Assembly (NCBI RefSeq): GCF_016907925.1
Contig: NZ_JAFBCZ010000025.1
Span: 24,781-88,780, forward strand
Length of the DNA stretch: 64,000 bases
From: Herpetosiphon giganteus
Lineage (GTDB): Bacteria > Chloroflexota > Chloroflexia > Chloroflexales > Herpetosiphonaceae
Direction: 5' to 3'
Shown: positions 6,983 through 16,004 of the stretch, in pieces
How positions within the stretch are numbered: position 1 is the stretch's first letter
Layout of the letters: the number at the start of each line of letters is the position of its first letter
Notes under the pieces: model-generated
Database searches by the model: none
Told to the model about the DNA's origin: nothing
Seen by the model: the letters and a program-made list of their open reading frames with translations, nothing else
Made by a program: the position numbers and the translations under genes

Positions 6983-7378
6983 TTATTTTGGTGGCGGTGC
7001 AAGCGGTGGCTGTGAGGCTTGGCTTTGCCAGATCAGCGGGGCAGGCGAATATTTGCGCCAATGCCAGCTTAACATCACAATCAATCCAGCATGACCAAGC
7101 AGCTTAAATAGCCCTTGGTTGGCTGGATTCGGGTTTGAATTCGGAGCATGGGTGTGAAGCAAATTGGCTGGTGGCTGGGATTCGGCGATCAAACAGATAA
7201 ATATGCCCGCATCGAGCGGCTGATTTGCAGCACTCAATTCGTTTGAGCGATCGCAATGCCACAAGCAACTCAGCGGGTTTAGCCAGCCAAGCATGAGGAT
7301 GCAGAGTAACCCCAGCCAACGCTGCTGGCTGCTTGAAACGCTTGAGTGCTCGATTAAACGTAACGTCGCCGTTTGCAT
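6983..7378 (-). CDS. Small hypothetical membrane protein
   Basis: This 131-aa protein has two hydrophobic segments, at about residues 20-38 (LGLLCILMLGWL) and 90-106 (GHAGLIVMLSW). Between them is a region with Cys and His residues (CLWHC, LLHTH), and the tail is Pro-rich. It lies directly upstream of the YtkA-like lipoprotein on the same strand and is probably co-transcribed. The Cys/His content and partner hint at metal-related function, but I recognise no family. Confidence 0.5.
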   Translation of the reverse strand: MQTATLRLIEHSSVSSSQQRWLGLLCILMLGWLNPLSCLWHCDRSNELSAANQPLDAGIFICLIAESQPPANLLHTHAPNSNPNPANQGLFKLLGHAGLIVMLSWHWRKYSPAPLIWQSQASQPPLAPPPK

Positions 7379-7440
7379 GCCAATCCATAAATTCGATAAT
7401 CACTCAGGTTATCGTATCACAGATTTTAGGGGCTTAAATG

Positions 7441-7479
7441 CTTCATTGCCCACAGTTAAATTAACTATGAGCAATGAAG
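7441..7479. terminator. Imperfect palindrome downstream of aspS
   Basis: CTTCATTGC and GCAATGAAG (9 bp) enclose a second inverted pair, AGTTAA/TTAACT. It sits just after the aspS stop. There is no T-run, so it may be an mRNA 3' stabilising hairpin or a weak terminator. Confidence 0.4.
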
Positions 7480-7493
7480 TGGTGAATGATCAA

Positions 7494-9278
7494 TTAGCCG
7501 CGTGGCTCAACGCCATCGGCCAAGCGCAAGCCAAGCTCGCGCAATTGCTTGCTATCGACCGACGATGGTGCGTTCATCATCAGGTCTTCGGCGCGTTGGG
7601 TTTTGGGGAAGGCAATCACGTCGCGAATGTTGTCGGTATCGGCCAGCAACATCACTAAGCGATCGATGCCTGGAGCCATGCCGCCGTGGGGTGGCGCGCC
7701 ATATTCGAAGGCTTCCAACATATGCCCGAAGCGTTTTTGAATTTCTTCTGGGCTGTAGGGCAAGCGATCGAAAATGTATTGTTGAATGCTGCGATCATGA
7801 ATCCGAATTGAGCCTGATGCCAACTCGTAGCCATTGCAGACCAAATCGTAGGAAGCGGCGCGCACGCCTTCGAACTCGCCGCGCTGCATTTTCTCCACAT
7901 CAGCAGGGTTAACCATACAGAAGGGGTGGTGAGCAGCATCCCATTCGCCGCTCTCGGCGTTGTATTCAAACATTGGGAAGTCGATGACCCATGCAAAATG
8001 CATCAGATCTTTGTCGGCGAGATCAAGCCGTTTGGCCATTTCGCGCCGCACTTTATCCAACGAGGCGGCGACAACTGCTGGTTTATCGGCAACATACACG
8101 ATTAAATCGCCTGCTTCTGCTGCGGTCGCAGTTTTCAGTTGCTCAAGTTGGGCTGGCTCGAAGAATTTAGCAATTGGCGAGCGCACGCTGCCATCAGCTT
8201 CGATTGCCATCCAGGCCATGCCTTTGGCTCCGCCAATTTTGGCAACTTCTTGCAAATCGTCAATTTGCTTGCGCGAATAGCTGCCACAGCCAGGCAAGCG
8301 AATCGCCTGCACCTTGCCACCGCTGCTGAGTGCGCCAGTAAACACGCCAAATTGGCTATCTTTGACGATTTCGCCAACATTGACAAACTTCAAATCGTAG
8401 CGCAAATCGGGCTTGTCTGAGCCATAATATTCAATCGCATCGGCGTAGGTCAAGCGTGGGAAGGGCGAAACCAGCCGTTTGTGTGGCGTAACATTGGCAA
8501 CCAATTCGGTCATCAAGCGCTCAACCACATCGAGCACATCATCTTGCTCAACAAAGCTCATTTCAATGTCGAGTTGGGTGAATTCTGGCTGACGGTCGGC
8601 GCGTAAATCTTCATCGCGCATACAACGCGCAATTTGAAAATACTTGTCGATGCCCGAAACCATCAGCAGTTGTTTGAGCTGCTGTGGCGATTGGGGCAAA
8701 GCGTAAAATTCGCCTGGGTGCAAGCGGCTTGGCACGAGATAGTCGCGTGCGCCTTCGGGCGTGCTTTTCATCAAAATTGGGGTTTCAATTTCCCAAAAAC
8801 CCTCACGATCCATCCAATCGCGCATAAATTTGATGGTGCGATGGCGCAAGCCAAGGATATGCTGCTGGCGTTCGCGGCGCAATTCGATATAGCGATATTT
8901 CAAACGCAGCGCTTCATCTTCGCCGCCATCACGATTGACCAAGATCGGAGGAGTTTTGGCAGTGTTGAGGATTTTGGCGCTTTGAACTTCGATTTCAATT
9001 GCGCCAGTATCCAAATTGGCATTCTCTGCCCCAGCAAGCCGTGATCGAACGCGGCCAGTTACTTGAATCACATACTCGTTTTTGATGCTATCAAGCACAG
9101 CGCGCGCTTCAGGATTCGACGACGGATCGACAATCACTTGCGTCAAGCCATAGCGATCGCGCAAATCGATAAACAGCACCGTGCCATGGTCACGGCGGCG
9201 ATGAACCCAACCAGCTAACGTCACGGTTTGGTCGATGTGGTCGCGGCGCAACTCGCCGCAAGTGTGAGTTCGGAGCAT
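7494..9278 (-). CDS. aspS: Aspartyl-tRNA synthetase
   Basis: The 594-aa length matches bacterial AspRS. The start [11 protein letters not shown] at 9278 follows a GAGGAG site, so the longer frame to 9350 is not used. The N-terminal OB-fold anticodon-binding domain (about 1-110, with WVHRRRDHG) is followed by the class II catalytic core. Motif 2 ([20 protein letters not shown]), an insertion (GAD) domain near 290-420, and motif 3 ([10 protein letters not shown] near residue 545) are visible. It charges tRNA-Asp in the cytoplasm. Whether it is discriminating or also charges tRNA-Asn cannot be settled by eye. It is divergent from the NfeD-like/flotillin pair, with 261 bases between that hold no recognisable leader. 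Confidence 0.97.
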   Translation of the reverse strand: MLRTHTCGELRRDHIDQTVTLAGWVHRRRDHGTVLFIDLRDRYGLTQVIVDPSSNPEARAVLDSIKNEYVIQVTGRVRSRLAGAENANLDTGAIEIEVQSAKILNTAKTPPILVNRDGGEDEALRLKYRYIELRRERQQHILGLRHRTIKFMRDWMDREGFWEIETPILMKSTPEGARDYLVPSRLHPGEFYALPQSPQQLKQLLMVSGIDKYFQIARCMRDEDLRADRQPEFTQLDIEMSFVEQDDVLDVVERLMTELVANVTPHKRLVSPFPRLTYADAIEYYGSDKPDLRYDLKFVNVGEIVKDSQFGVFTGALSSGGKVQAIRLPGCGSYSRKQIDDLQEVAKIGGAKGMAWMAIEADGSVRSPIAKFFEPAQLEQLKTATAAEAGDLIVYVADKPAVVAASLDKVRREMAKRLDLADKDLMHFAWVIDFPMFEYNAESGEWDAAHHPFCMVNPADVEKMQRGEFEGVRAASYDLVCNGYELASGSIRIHDRSIQQYIFDRLPYSPEEIQKRFGHMLEAFEYGAPPHGGMAPGIDRLVMLLADTDNIRDVIAFPKTQRAEDLMMNAPSSVDSKQLRELGLRLADGVEPRG

Positions 9279-9539
9279 ACGACTGCTCTCCTCGCGTTTG
9301 GATAATAACAAAGCCAAAGCCACGCCAAGAAGCGGCACGTCGGTGTGCAACCAGCGTTGAGATCGCGGCTAGAGCCGTTGGGCGACAACACAATGTTGCG
9401 TATTTTAACACAAGGATGTGCTTGTGTCGCATCTGGCTTTTATGCTATCCTTCAGCAACCATCAATCGCAGTCCTTCAGCTGCAACATTTTAATAATTAC
9501 CACGTACAGAAGCTACACTCGGATGTGGAGAAAACGCTC

Positions 9540-10142
9540 ATGAAGGTATGGACAACGTGGTACAACCTACCATTTTTGATTAGTCTTGGTCTTGGTTTGG
9601 TTTTTGCGGTTTTGCAAATCGTTGGTGGCTTCGGCGATCACGATAGCGATGCCGATCTTGATAGTGATGGCCACGGTATGTTTGATGCCGCCCTCGATAC
9701 ACTCGGGGTTGGCAAAGTGCCCCTCATGTTTATCCTCGTCAGTTTCTTATCGCTCTTTGGCTTAATTGGGTTGTTGCTGAATGCCGTAGCAGTGCAAGTT
9801 GGCAGCGGCTACCAGAGCTGGTTTTTTGGCTTGATTTTGCTATTGAGCTTGCTGCTGGCCTTTTTTGGTACCAGCCGCACCAGCCGAATCTTCGCAAAAT
9901 TGGCTCCCGAAAGTACCAACGCGATTGGCTTTGAACAATTGGTTGGGCGGGTTGGCCGCGTGAGTAGCCCAACGATTAGTATGACCTACGGTCGGGTTGA
10001 AGTACGCGATCCGCATGGCTTATTACACACGGTGTTTGCCCAATTAGCCACTGGCGAGCCATTACCAATCAATACCGAGGTCGCCTTGGTTGAATACGAT
10101 AGTACGAAACGCTGTTTTATTGCCAAACAATTTCGCCATTAG
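9540..10142 (+). CDS. NfeD/YqiJ-like membrane protein with OB-fold tail
   Basis: ATG 9540 is chosen because GGAG lies about 10 bases upstream. The 200-aa protein has an N-terminal hydrophobic helix (LISLGLGLVFAVLQIVGGF). Next is a short acidic Asp/His loop (DHDSDADLDSDGH), then two adjacent membrane helices (about 60-82 and 92-112). The C-terminal ~85 residues are an OB-fold-like beta domain (LVGRVGRV ... GRVEVRDP). This is the architecture of NfeD/YqiJ proteins, which are encoded next to flotillins and work with them in membrane microdomains. The downstream gene is indeed a flotillin, which supports the call strongly. The acidic loop could bind divalent metal; that is inference. Confidence 0.78.
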   Translation: MKVWTTWYNLPFLISLGLGLVFAVLQIVGGFGDHDSDADLDSDGHGMFDAALDTLGVGKVPLMFILVSFLSLFGLIGLLLNAVAVQVGSGYQSWFFGLILLLSLLLAFFGTSRTSRIFAKLAPESTNAIGFEQLVGRVGRVSSPTISMTYGRVEVRDPHGLLHTVFAQLATGEPLPINTEVALVEYDSTKRCFIAKQFRH

Positions 10143-10281
10143 GTCGTGTTTATGAAATGTAAGGAAGCATTGAATGTGATATTTGCTTGAAAAAGAAGGC
10201 TTATTTTACGAGGGAACGTCTCTAGGGTGGCTATTTGAGTATGTATATGGACCATCCCTGGTTATAAAGGAGTAATCGCTA

Positions 10282-12516
10282 ATGGAACAAATTGCAATCT
10301 TGGTTGGGGTAGCAATCCTGGTCGTCATTCTGTTGATAGTCGTGTTTTTTGCGTTGGTTAATCACTTTTATGTCAAAGCTCCCGCTGATCGTACCTACGT
10401 GCGAACTGGCGGCAGCAAACCAAAAGTGGTTTTCAACGGCGGTAGCTGGGTTATTCCAGCTTTCCACGAAATTACGTGGGTCGATTTGCGCACGATGGAT
10501 ATTGATGTTGAGCGTACTGAGGCCAATGCCTTGCTCACGATCGACCCGCAATATGCCGATATTCGGGCGATTTTCTTTATCAAAGTTAATCCAATTGCCG
10601 AAGATATTGAGCGCGCCGCTCGTACCATTGGCGGTAAAGAAGTCAATACTGATAGTGTTAAACGCTTGGTTGAAAGCAAATTGGAAGGTGCGTTGCGTGA
10701 CGTAGCCGCAACCTTCACCTTGATGTCGTTGCACCAAGAACGCGAAAAATTTGTTGAACGAGTGCAAAATTTGGTTCGTAGTGATTTAGCTGAAAATGGT
10801 TTGGTATTGGAAGCTGTTTCGATTACTGCATTGAAGAGTGCCCGCCAAGGCAGTTTTGGCACCGATGATGTGTTCGGCGCACAAGTGGCCCGCGCCAATG
10901 CAGAAGTTATTCAGCAAGCGCTCAAACAACGCAACGAAATTGATCAATTGACCCAAACCGAAATTGCCAAGCGCAATGCAACCGCCGAGCAAGAGCGCAA
11001 CACGATTGAGCGCCAAAAACAGCTTGAAATTGCCCGCCGTAATGCCAGCACCTCGCAGGAGCAAAATGATATTGAACGCTCAAGCGAATTGGAAATTACC
11101 CGCCGTAATGCTGATGTTGACCAAGAAAAATTGAATTTAGAGCGGAATCTCTCGCAAGCGCGTGCCACCCAACAACGTGAAATTTTGATTCGCGAATCAG
11201 AAGAGCGCACTGCTGCCGAGCGCGTTGCCTACGAACAACAACAATCTGCTGAATTAAGTCGGGTTGAAAAAGAACGCACCATCGCCGAAGCAGAAAAGCT
11301 CAAAGAACAAGCGGTGATGTTGGCTGAACAACGCAAACAACAAGCGATTCAGTTGGCCGAACAAGAACGCCAGCGCGAAGTCCAGCGCAGCCAAGTTTTG
11401 CGTGAACAAGCTGTTCAAGTGGCCGACCGCGAACGCCAAGTTGCATTGGCCCAAGAGCAAGCCAAGCTGGAACAGGCTGAAAAAGATCGGTTGGCAATTG
11501 CTGCTGAGCGTGAAGCTGCCGAACAAGGCGTGGTCACGGTGCAAGAACGCGCTGCCGCTGAACGCGAAGCGCAAATTCAAATTATCAATGCTGAACGTGA
11601 TGCCAAGCGCGAAATTATCAATCGCAAAAATGAAGTCGAGCTTGAAACCTTCCGCCAAATTAAGCAGGCCGAAGCCGATGCTGAAGCCTTGAACAAGAAG
11701 GCAACCGCTGAAGCAACTGCTGCGATTAAGATGGCCGAAGCCCGTCGTACCGAAGCCCAAGCAATGTCTGATGCGGAAATTCTGCGCGCTGAAGCCAATA
11801 AATCAACGGTTGCTTCGCAAGGTTTGGCTGAAGCTGAAGTGATCAAGGCCAAAGCTGAAGCCTCACGGATTGAAGCTGATGCGATTCGCGAACGTGGTTT
11901 GGCCGAAGCTGAAGCTGCGCGGGCCAAAGCGCTGGCCGAAGCCGAAGGTCAAAAAGCCTTGGCCGAAGCCTTGGCTGCTCACGCTGGGGTAGCCCAAGAG
12001 CTGGAACTGGAACGGATTCGCATGCACGCCCAAGTTGAAATTGGCGTGGCGCAAGCTAAAGCCATGGGCGAAGCAATGGCCGCGATGGACTTCAAGCTTT
12101 ATGGTACGCCAGAAACGGCCCAACAAATCCTGCGCATGATCGGCTTGGCCGACGGGGTTGGCAGCTTGATCAACACCGCACCAGCGCCGTTGAAAGAGCT
12201 TGGCAATCGTTTGATCAGCCGCGTATTGCCAACTAATGGCAATGGCGATGCTGAAAAGCCCGCCAGCAATTCCAATGGCATGAATTTGGCCTCGGCGCAG
12301 CCCGTGTTGCGCGAAGCAGCTTTGATTGCCAGCCAATACTTGAGCGCCGAAGAATTGCAAAGCCTAACGGTTGGCGCAGCTCTCGAACAAGTGTTGAGTG
12401 TCGCTAGCGCAGACCAACAGCCAGTGTTGCATAAAGTGCAGGGAATGCTGCAATTGATGCCACAATTGGCCGAACAACCACTGAGCAGCGTGCTGATGTT
12501 GGTCCAAAATAGCTAA
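10282..12516 (+). CDS. Flotillin-family (YqiK-like) SPFH protein
   Basis: AAAGGAG lies 8 bases before the ATG. The protein is 744 aa. A single N-terminal membrane helix (about 5-28) is followed by an SPFH/band 7 domain (about 35-200, with YVRTGGSKPKVVFNGGSWV). A very long coiled coil rich in Ala/Glu/Gln/Arg (about 200-610) comes next, then a C-terminal globular tail (about 620-744). Flotillins oligomerise on the inner membrane face and organise membrane domains. The coiled coil is longer than in many homologues. The NfeD-like gene 139 bases upstream is its usual partner. A terminator hairpin follows at 12530. The C-terminal 100 residues (LASAQPVLREAALIASQYL) are not a pattern I recognise from standard flotillins. 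Confidence 0.9.
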   Translation: MEQIAILVGVAILVVILLIVVFFALVNHFYVKAPADRTYVRTGGSKPKVVFNGGSWVIPAFHEITWVDLRTMDIDVERTEANALLTIDPQYADIRAIFFIKVNPIAEDIERAARTIGGKEVNTDSVKRLVESKLEGALRDVAATFTLMSLHQEREKFVERVQNLVRSDLAENGLVLEAVSITALKSARQGSFGTDDVFGAQVARANAEVIQQALKQRNEIDQLTQTEIAKRNATAEQERNTIERQKQLEIARRNASTSQEQNDIERSSELEITRRNADVDQEKLNLERNLSQARATQQREILIRESEERTAAERVAYEQQQSAELSRVEKERTIAEAEKLKEQAVMLAEQRKQQAIQLAEQERQREVQRSQVLREQAVQVADRERQVALAQEQAKLEQAEKDRLAIAAEREAAEQGVVTVQERAAAEREAQIQIINAERDAKREIINRKNEVELETFRQIKQAEADAEALNKKATAEATAAIKMAEARRTEAQAMSDAEILRAEANKSTVASQGLAEAEVIKAKAEASRIEADAIRERGLAEAEAARAKALAEAEGQKALAEALAAHAGVAQELELERIRMHAQVEIGVAQAKAMGEAMAAMDFKLYGTPETAQQILRMIGLADGVGSLINTAPAPLKELGNRLISRVLPTNGNGDAEKPASNSNGMNLASAQPVLREAALIASQYLSAEELQSLTVGAALEQVLSVASADQQPVLHKVQGMLQLMPQLAEQPLSSVLMLVQNS

Positions 12517-12529
12517 ACTAGTGGTCGCT

Positions 12530-12570
12530 GGCTGCTCGTACTTGGCCAGTGCGAGCAGCCATTGCTGTTT
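12530..12570 (+). terminator. Terminator-like hairpin after the flotillin gene
   Basis: GGCTGCTCG (12530-12538) pairs perfectly with CGAGCAGCC (12552-12560) around a 13-base loop, followed by ATTGCTGTTTAAT. It is placed right after the flotillin stop. Confidence 0.6.
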
Positions 12571-12677
12571 AATAATTGAGTTTCGCCAGCCAAGCTGCTA
12601 GAATCGTGACAATTGGTGGTACGGAAATCGCAGTAGTAGCTGTAGGATTATGTGCTTAGCACCAAAGGAGTTGTTGT

Positions 12678-13565
12678 ATGTCGAAGGCATTAACCGACCT
12701 GTTTGCCGAAATAACCAACAATCTAGCCGATGAACGTGATTCATTGAATGCACTTGATGGGGTTGGCGATGGCGATGCTGGCGATAATATGGTCAGCAAT
12801 TTTGAAACAATCACCAAGACGCTCCGCCAAAATGAAGGCCAAGGCTCGGTTGATCAGGCTTTACGCGCTGCTAGCCATGCCTTGCGCACCTCGGGCAAAG
12901 GCCCAACCGCGCCAATGTATGCCAACGGTTTGGACCAAGCTGCCAACGATCTCCAAGGCAAGACCTCGTTTGGGGTCAACGATATTATGAAATTGCTTGG
13001 CGGTTTGTTGGGCGGGGTGCAAAATACGCCTGGGGTCAAGCAACAAGGCGAGGGCGGGATTCTCGACGGCCTCGTGCCTGGCGTGACCACCTTTATGCAA
13101 TCGCGCAACAACGGCAAATCGACGCTCGAAGCGCTGATGGATGGCTACAAAGCCTCACAACGTGGCGCATATGGCACGAGCCAGCAAGGTTCAGGCTTTG
13201 GTCTATTTGGCAATAATGACACATCTGGCAAGGTCGATCCCGGCGCTGCTGGCGCTAGCTCGTTGCTTGGCAGCTTGCTGCAAACCTTGCTTGCCAATGG
13301 TCTCAGCGCAGGCCGCGGCGAGCCATCCAAAACCAGTGGTTTTGAAGAGTTGTTTGGTGGCGGCCAACAACAGCAACAACCACCCCAAGGCGGCGGTGGC
13401 TACGGCGATCCACTTGGTGGGCTTGGTGGCTTAGGCGATTTGTTCGGCCAATTGTTTGGCGGCGGTGGCGGCATGTTTGGCGGCCAGCCCCAACAACAGC
13501 AACAACGCCCAAGCAGCGGTGGCGACGATCCTAAGCCACGCTTGCGCGACCAAGAAGTGATTTAA
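12678..13565 (+). CDS. Stand-alone DhaL/DAK2-like domain protein with Gly/Gln-rich tail
   Basis: The start follows AAAGGAG. Residues ~1-215 match the order of DhaL (DAK2) signatures: LDGVGDGDAGDNM near 28-40, a SGKGPTAPMY segment, GGILDGLVPGV, and SGKVDPGAAGASSLL near 180-195. In dihydroxyacetone kinases these residues bind Mg-ADP and transfer phosphate to substrate held by a DhaK partner. No DhaK is nearby. The spacing between the first Asp and the GDGD is one residue shorter than the usual LDxxxGDGD, so activity is uncertain. Residues ~220-295 are low-complexity Gly/Gln (GGGQQQQQPPQGGGG) and probably disordered. A scaffold or degenerate-kinase role is possible. It follows the flotillin gene but is separated from it by a terminator. 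Confidence 0.6.
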   Translation: MSKALTDLFAEITNNLADERDSLNALDGVGDGDAGDNMVSNFETITKTLRQNEGQGSVDQALRAASHALRTSGKGPTAPMYANGLDQAANDLQGKTSFGVNDIMKLLGGLLGGVQNTPGVKQQGEGGILDGLVPGVTTFMQSRNNGKSTLEALMDGYKASQRGAYGTSQQGSGFGLFGNNDTSGKVDPGAAGASSLLGSLLQTLLANGLSAGRGEPSKTSGFEELFGGGQQQQQPPQGGGGYGDPLGGLGGLGDLFGQLFGGGGGMFGGQPQQQQQRPSSGGDDPKPRLRDQEVI

Positions 13566-13572
13566 TCGCAGT

Positions 13573-13610
13573 GCGGCGCATGAATTTGGTTCATGCGCCG
13601 CAGCTTTTTT
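13573..13610 (+). terminator. Strong Rho-independent terminator
   Basis: GCGGCGCATGAA (13573-13584) pairs perfectly with TTCATGCGCCGC (13590-13601) around 5 bases and is followed by AGCTTTTTT. It ends the DhaL-like transcript. Its T-run touches the stop codon of the convergent exporter gene. Confidence 0.9.
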
Positions 13611-15036
13611 AGGCCGCCGAATGGCCTAATTCGCTGTGCTCACCATGTTCGGCCATGGTTGCTGCTGCATCGCGGTCGCGGATGAAGAGCGCCACACAGG
13701 CCGAAATTAATGCTAAAACTGCCGCTGCCATGAAGGCATATTGGTAGCTTTGGGCATTTTGATTGATGCCCGTGCCACTATGATTGAGCGCCAAAACGCT
13801 GCCCAAAATTGCCACGCCCAAGGCTGAGCCAAGTTGTTGTTGCATGTTGAAAATGGCTGAAGCCTGACTAGTCGAAGCATGCGGAATTTGGGCAAATACT
13901 GCTGCTTCAATTGGCAAAAACAGATAGGCCATGCCCACGCCAGTGCCAAACATCAAGGCCCGCACCAACCATAAATTGGTTTCTGCATCAATCGTGCTCA
14001 TCAGTCCGATCATGACGGCAACTCCGAGCACGCCGCCAAAGGTCAAGCGCCGTGGGCCAACTTTGGGGTAGAGCCGCGCCACAAGTTGGCTCGATAATAC
14101 TACGCCAATCGCTTCGGGCGAGGTCGTCAAGCCCGATTCGAACGCGCTTGCGCCAGCGACATTTTGCAAAAATTGCGGCATCAAAAAGAGAATCCCGGTG
14201 AAGGCCGCCGAGCCGAAAATTGCGACCAAATTGCTCACTCGAAACAGCGGAATCGAAAACAGCCGCAGATCAAGCATTGGCTTGGCTTTGGCTAATTCGA
14301 CAAATACCAAGGCTGCAAGGCTTACAATGCCAATCGCTGCGCTGCTCAGAATAAGAACCGAACCCCAACCTTTGCTTGCGCCTTCGGTCAAGGTGTAGAG
14401 CAAGGCTGCAAAGCCAGCGCCTGCCAAAATGAAACCAAGCCAATCGAAGGCCCCAACTTGTTCGCGCTCTGGCGTTTGCAGCCAAAGTGCGCCAAAGATC
14501 AACGCTGCCAAGCCAATTGGGCCATTGACGAAAAACACCCAATGCCACGACAAGCGATCGACTAAATAGCCACCCAATACAGGCCCAACCGCTGGTGCAA
14601 TCACGGTTGGAATAATCAAAATCCGCGAAACTTGAATCCGTTGGTGTGGTGGAAAGGTACGAAAAAGCATCGTCGTGCCAACCGGCATGAGTGCCCCAGC
14701 AGCGATGCCTTGGGCGGCACGGGTCAGCATCAATTGCTCAATATTTTGAGCCAAACCACATGCCATCGAAGCCAAGGTAAATAGGCCAAGCGAGGTCAAA
14801 AAGACCCATTTTGTGTCCCAGCGGTCGCTTAGCCAGCCTGAAGCAGGTATCACAACCGCAAGACAAATTAAGTAGATCACAACGATTGCATTGATTGCGC
14901 TGCTACTAGCCCCAAAATCTTGTTGGATGGTCGCGAGGGCTACGTTGATAATCGTGCCATCCATAATGCTCATAAACAATGCCGCCACGAAGACGACACA
15001 AACTGCAATTTTTTGATCGATCACGATCCGCTTCAT
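13609..15036 (-). CDS. MFS drug exporter, DHA2 (EmrB/QacA) type, 14 TM
   Basis: MKRIVIDQK at 15036 is preferred over the upstream ATG because CGAGG precedes it. The 475-aa protein has about 14 hydrophobic segments. TM1 carries the DHA2 hallmark MDGTIINVALATI. The loop after TM2 is SDRWDTKWVF (motif A-like), and PVLGGYLVDRLSWHWVFFVN is the motif C/antiporter region. DHA2 proteins export drugs or lipophilic compounds in exchange for protons at the inner membrane. It lies downstream of an AraC regulator and a SpoIIE phosphatase on the same strand, so expression may be linked to them. The substrate cannot be predicted. Confidence 0.9.
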   Translation of the reverse strand: MKRIVIDQKIAVCVVFVAALFMSIMDGTIINVALATIQQDFGASSSAINAIVVIYLICLAVVIPASGWLSDRWDTKWVFLTSLGLFTLASMACGLAQNIEQLMLTRAAQGIAAGALMPVGTTMLFRTFPPHQRIQVSRILIIPTVIAPAVGPVLGGYLVDRLSWHWVFFVNGPIGLAALIFGALWLQTPEREQVGAFDWLGFILAGAGFAALLYTLTEGASKGWGSVLILSSAAIGIVSLAALVFVELAKAKPMLDLRLFSIPLFRVSNLVAIFGSAAFTGILFLMPQFLQNVAGASAFESGLTTSPEAIGVVLSSQLVARLYPKVGPRRLTFGGVLGVAVMIGLMSTIDAETNLWLVRALMFGTGVGMAYLFLPIEAAVFAQIPHASTSQASAIFNMQQQLGSALGVAILGSVLALNHSGTGINQNAQSYQYAFMAAAVLALISACVALFIRDRDAAATMAEHGEHSELGHSAA

Positions 15037-15155
15037 GAAAACCTCGTGCTTGCATGCTAACAGATTGCTGGCTAGTAGCTGCTGAAACCTAGCCATCGCT
15101 CTATTGTACTCATTGATGGAGCTTGAAAAAATGGAAAAATTTTGGTCCTAACATA

Positions 15156-16001
15156 TCATTTTTTTGTGCTTTGTTCGCGATAGCGACGCGGCGAAATGCC
15201 AAGCTCTTGCTTGAAAAACTTGCTGAAATGGAAGGGATCGTGAAAGCCGAGGTTGTGGGCAAGCTGTTGAATTGGCAGGCTGGTGAATTGCAGATAGCGC
15301 TGGGCTTCGAGCAAAACCCGTTTGAGAATGAGGCGTTTGGGTGGTTGGCCACTATATTGGCTACTAATTTGGGCCAATTGCGTTTTGCTCAGATTAAGCT
15401 GGGTTGCATAATAGTGAATGTCGTGGTGTTGCTGAAATGCCTGCTCAAGCAAGCCCAAAAATTGGCGATAGATAGCATAATTTGGCTGCTGTGGCTGGTC
15501 GTGGGCTGCTTGATTGAGGCGCTGGCTTTGCCAAAGCAAGGTTAATAATAAATGGCGCAGGCTGTGATATTTGGCTGCACAATCTTCGCGTTGATATTCT
15601 TGGGCCAATAAATCAAATAAACTATCGATTATGTGGCTATCGGGAGCGCTCAGTTGCAGCCCACCATTGGCCTGAAACAGCGGTTGCTGCTCATGGGCTT
15701 GGGGTTGCAAAAATGCTTGATCATAACGCAGATAATAGCCATTCAGCTGATCAGCTTGCTCGAACACATGCACCTGGCCTTGGGCAACCAAGGCTAAAGT
15801 GTGGGCTTGCAAGCGATACGATTGTTGATCAACTTGATGGCGACCAGCGCCAGCCTTGATCCAAAGCAGCTCGTGAAAGCTATGTCGATGGGGCAAATTA
15901 ACCACATTTGGCAGTTGCTGTGGCTCAAGTTTGGCGATGAAAATCGGTGCCCAAGCACTATGTTCAAGTGGAATCTGCTCAATCTGATATTTATTTGACA
16001 T
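15156..16001 (-). CDS. AraC-family transcriptional regulator
   Basis: This 281-aa protein has an N-terminal cupin sensor domain (about 10-110, with NLPHRHSFHELLWI) and a C-terminal pair of helix-turn-helix motifs (about 185-278). The second helix-turn-helix ends in GFHDPFHFSKFFKQ and GISPRRYR, the AraC signature. The N-terminal cupin type usually senses sugars or small carbohydrates. It begins 3 bases after the SpoIIE-like phosphatase stop and precedes the MFS exporter by 119 bases, so the three are probably one transcription unit. Gln and His content is unusually high. Confidence 0.9.
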   Translation of the reverse strand: MSNKYQIEQIPLEHSAWAPIFIAKLEPQQLPNVVNLPHRHSFHELLWIKAGAGRHQVDQQSYRLQAHTLALVAQGQVHVFEQADQLNGYYLRYDQAFLQPQAHEQQPLFQANGGLQLSAPDSHIIDSLFDLLAQEYQREDCAAKYHSLRHLLLTLLWQSQRLNQAAHDQPQQPNYAIYRQFLGLLEQAFQQHHDIHYYATQLNLSKTQLAQISSQYSGQPPKRLILKRVLLEAQRYLQFTSLPIQQLAHNLGFHDPFHFSKFFKQELGISPRRYREQSTKK

Positions 16002-16004
16002 AAT

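Noticed and set aside
9279..9539. T-box or other riboswitch leader before aspS or the NfeD-like gene
   Set aside because: No specifier loop, T-box sequence or antiterminator pair could be seen in this 261-base divergent region.
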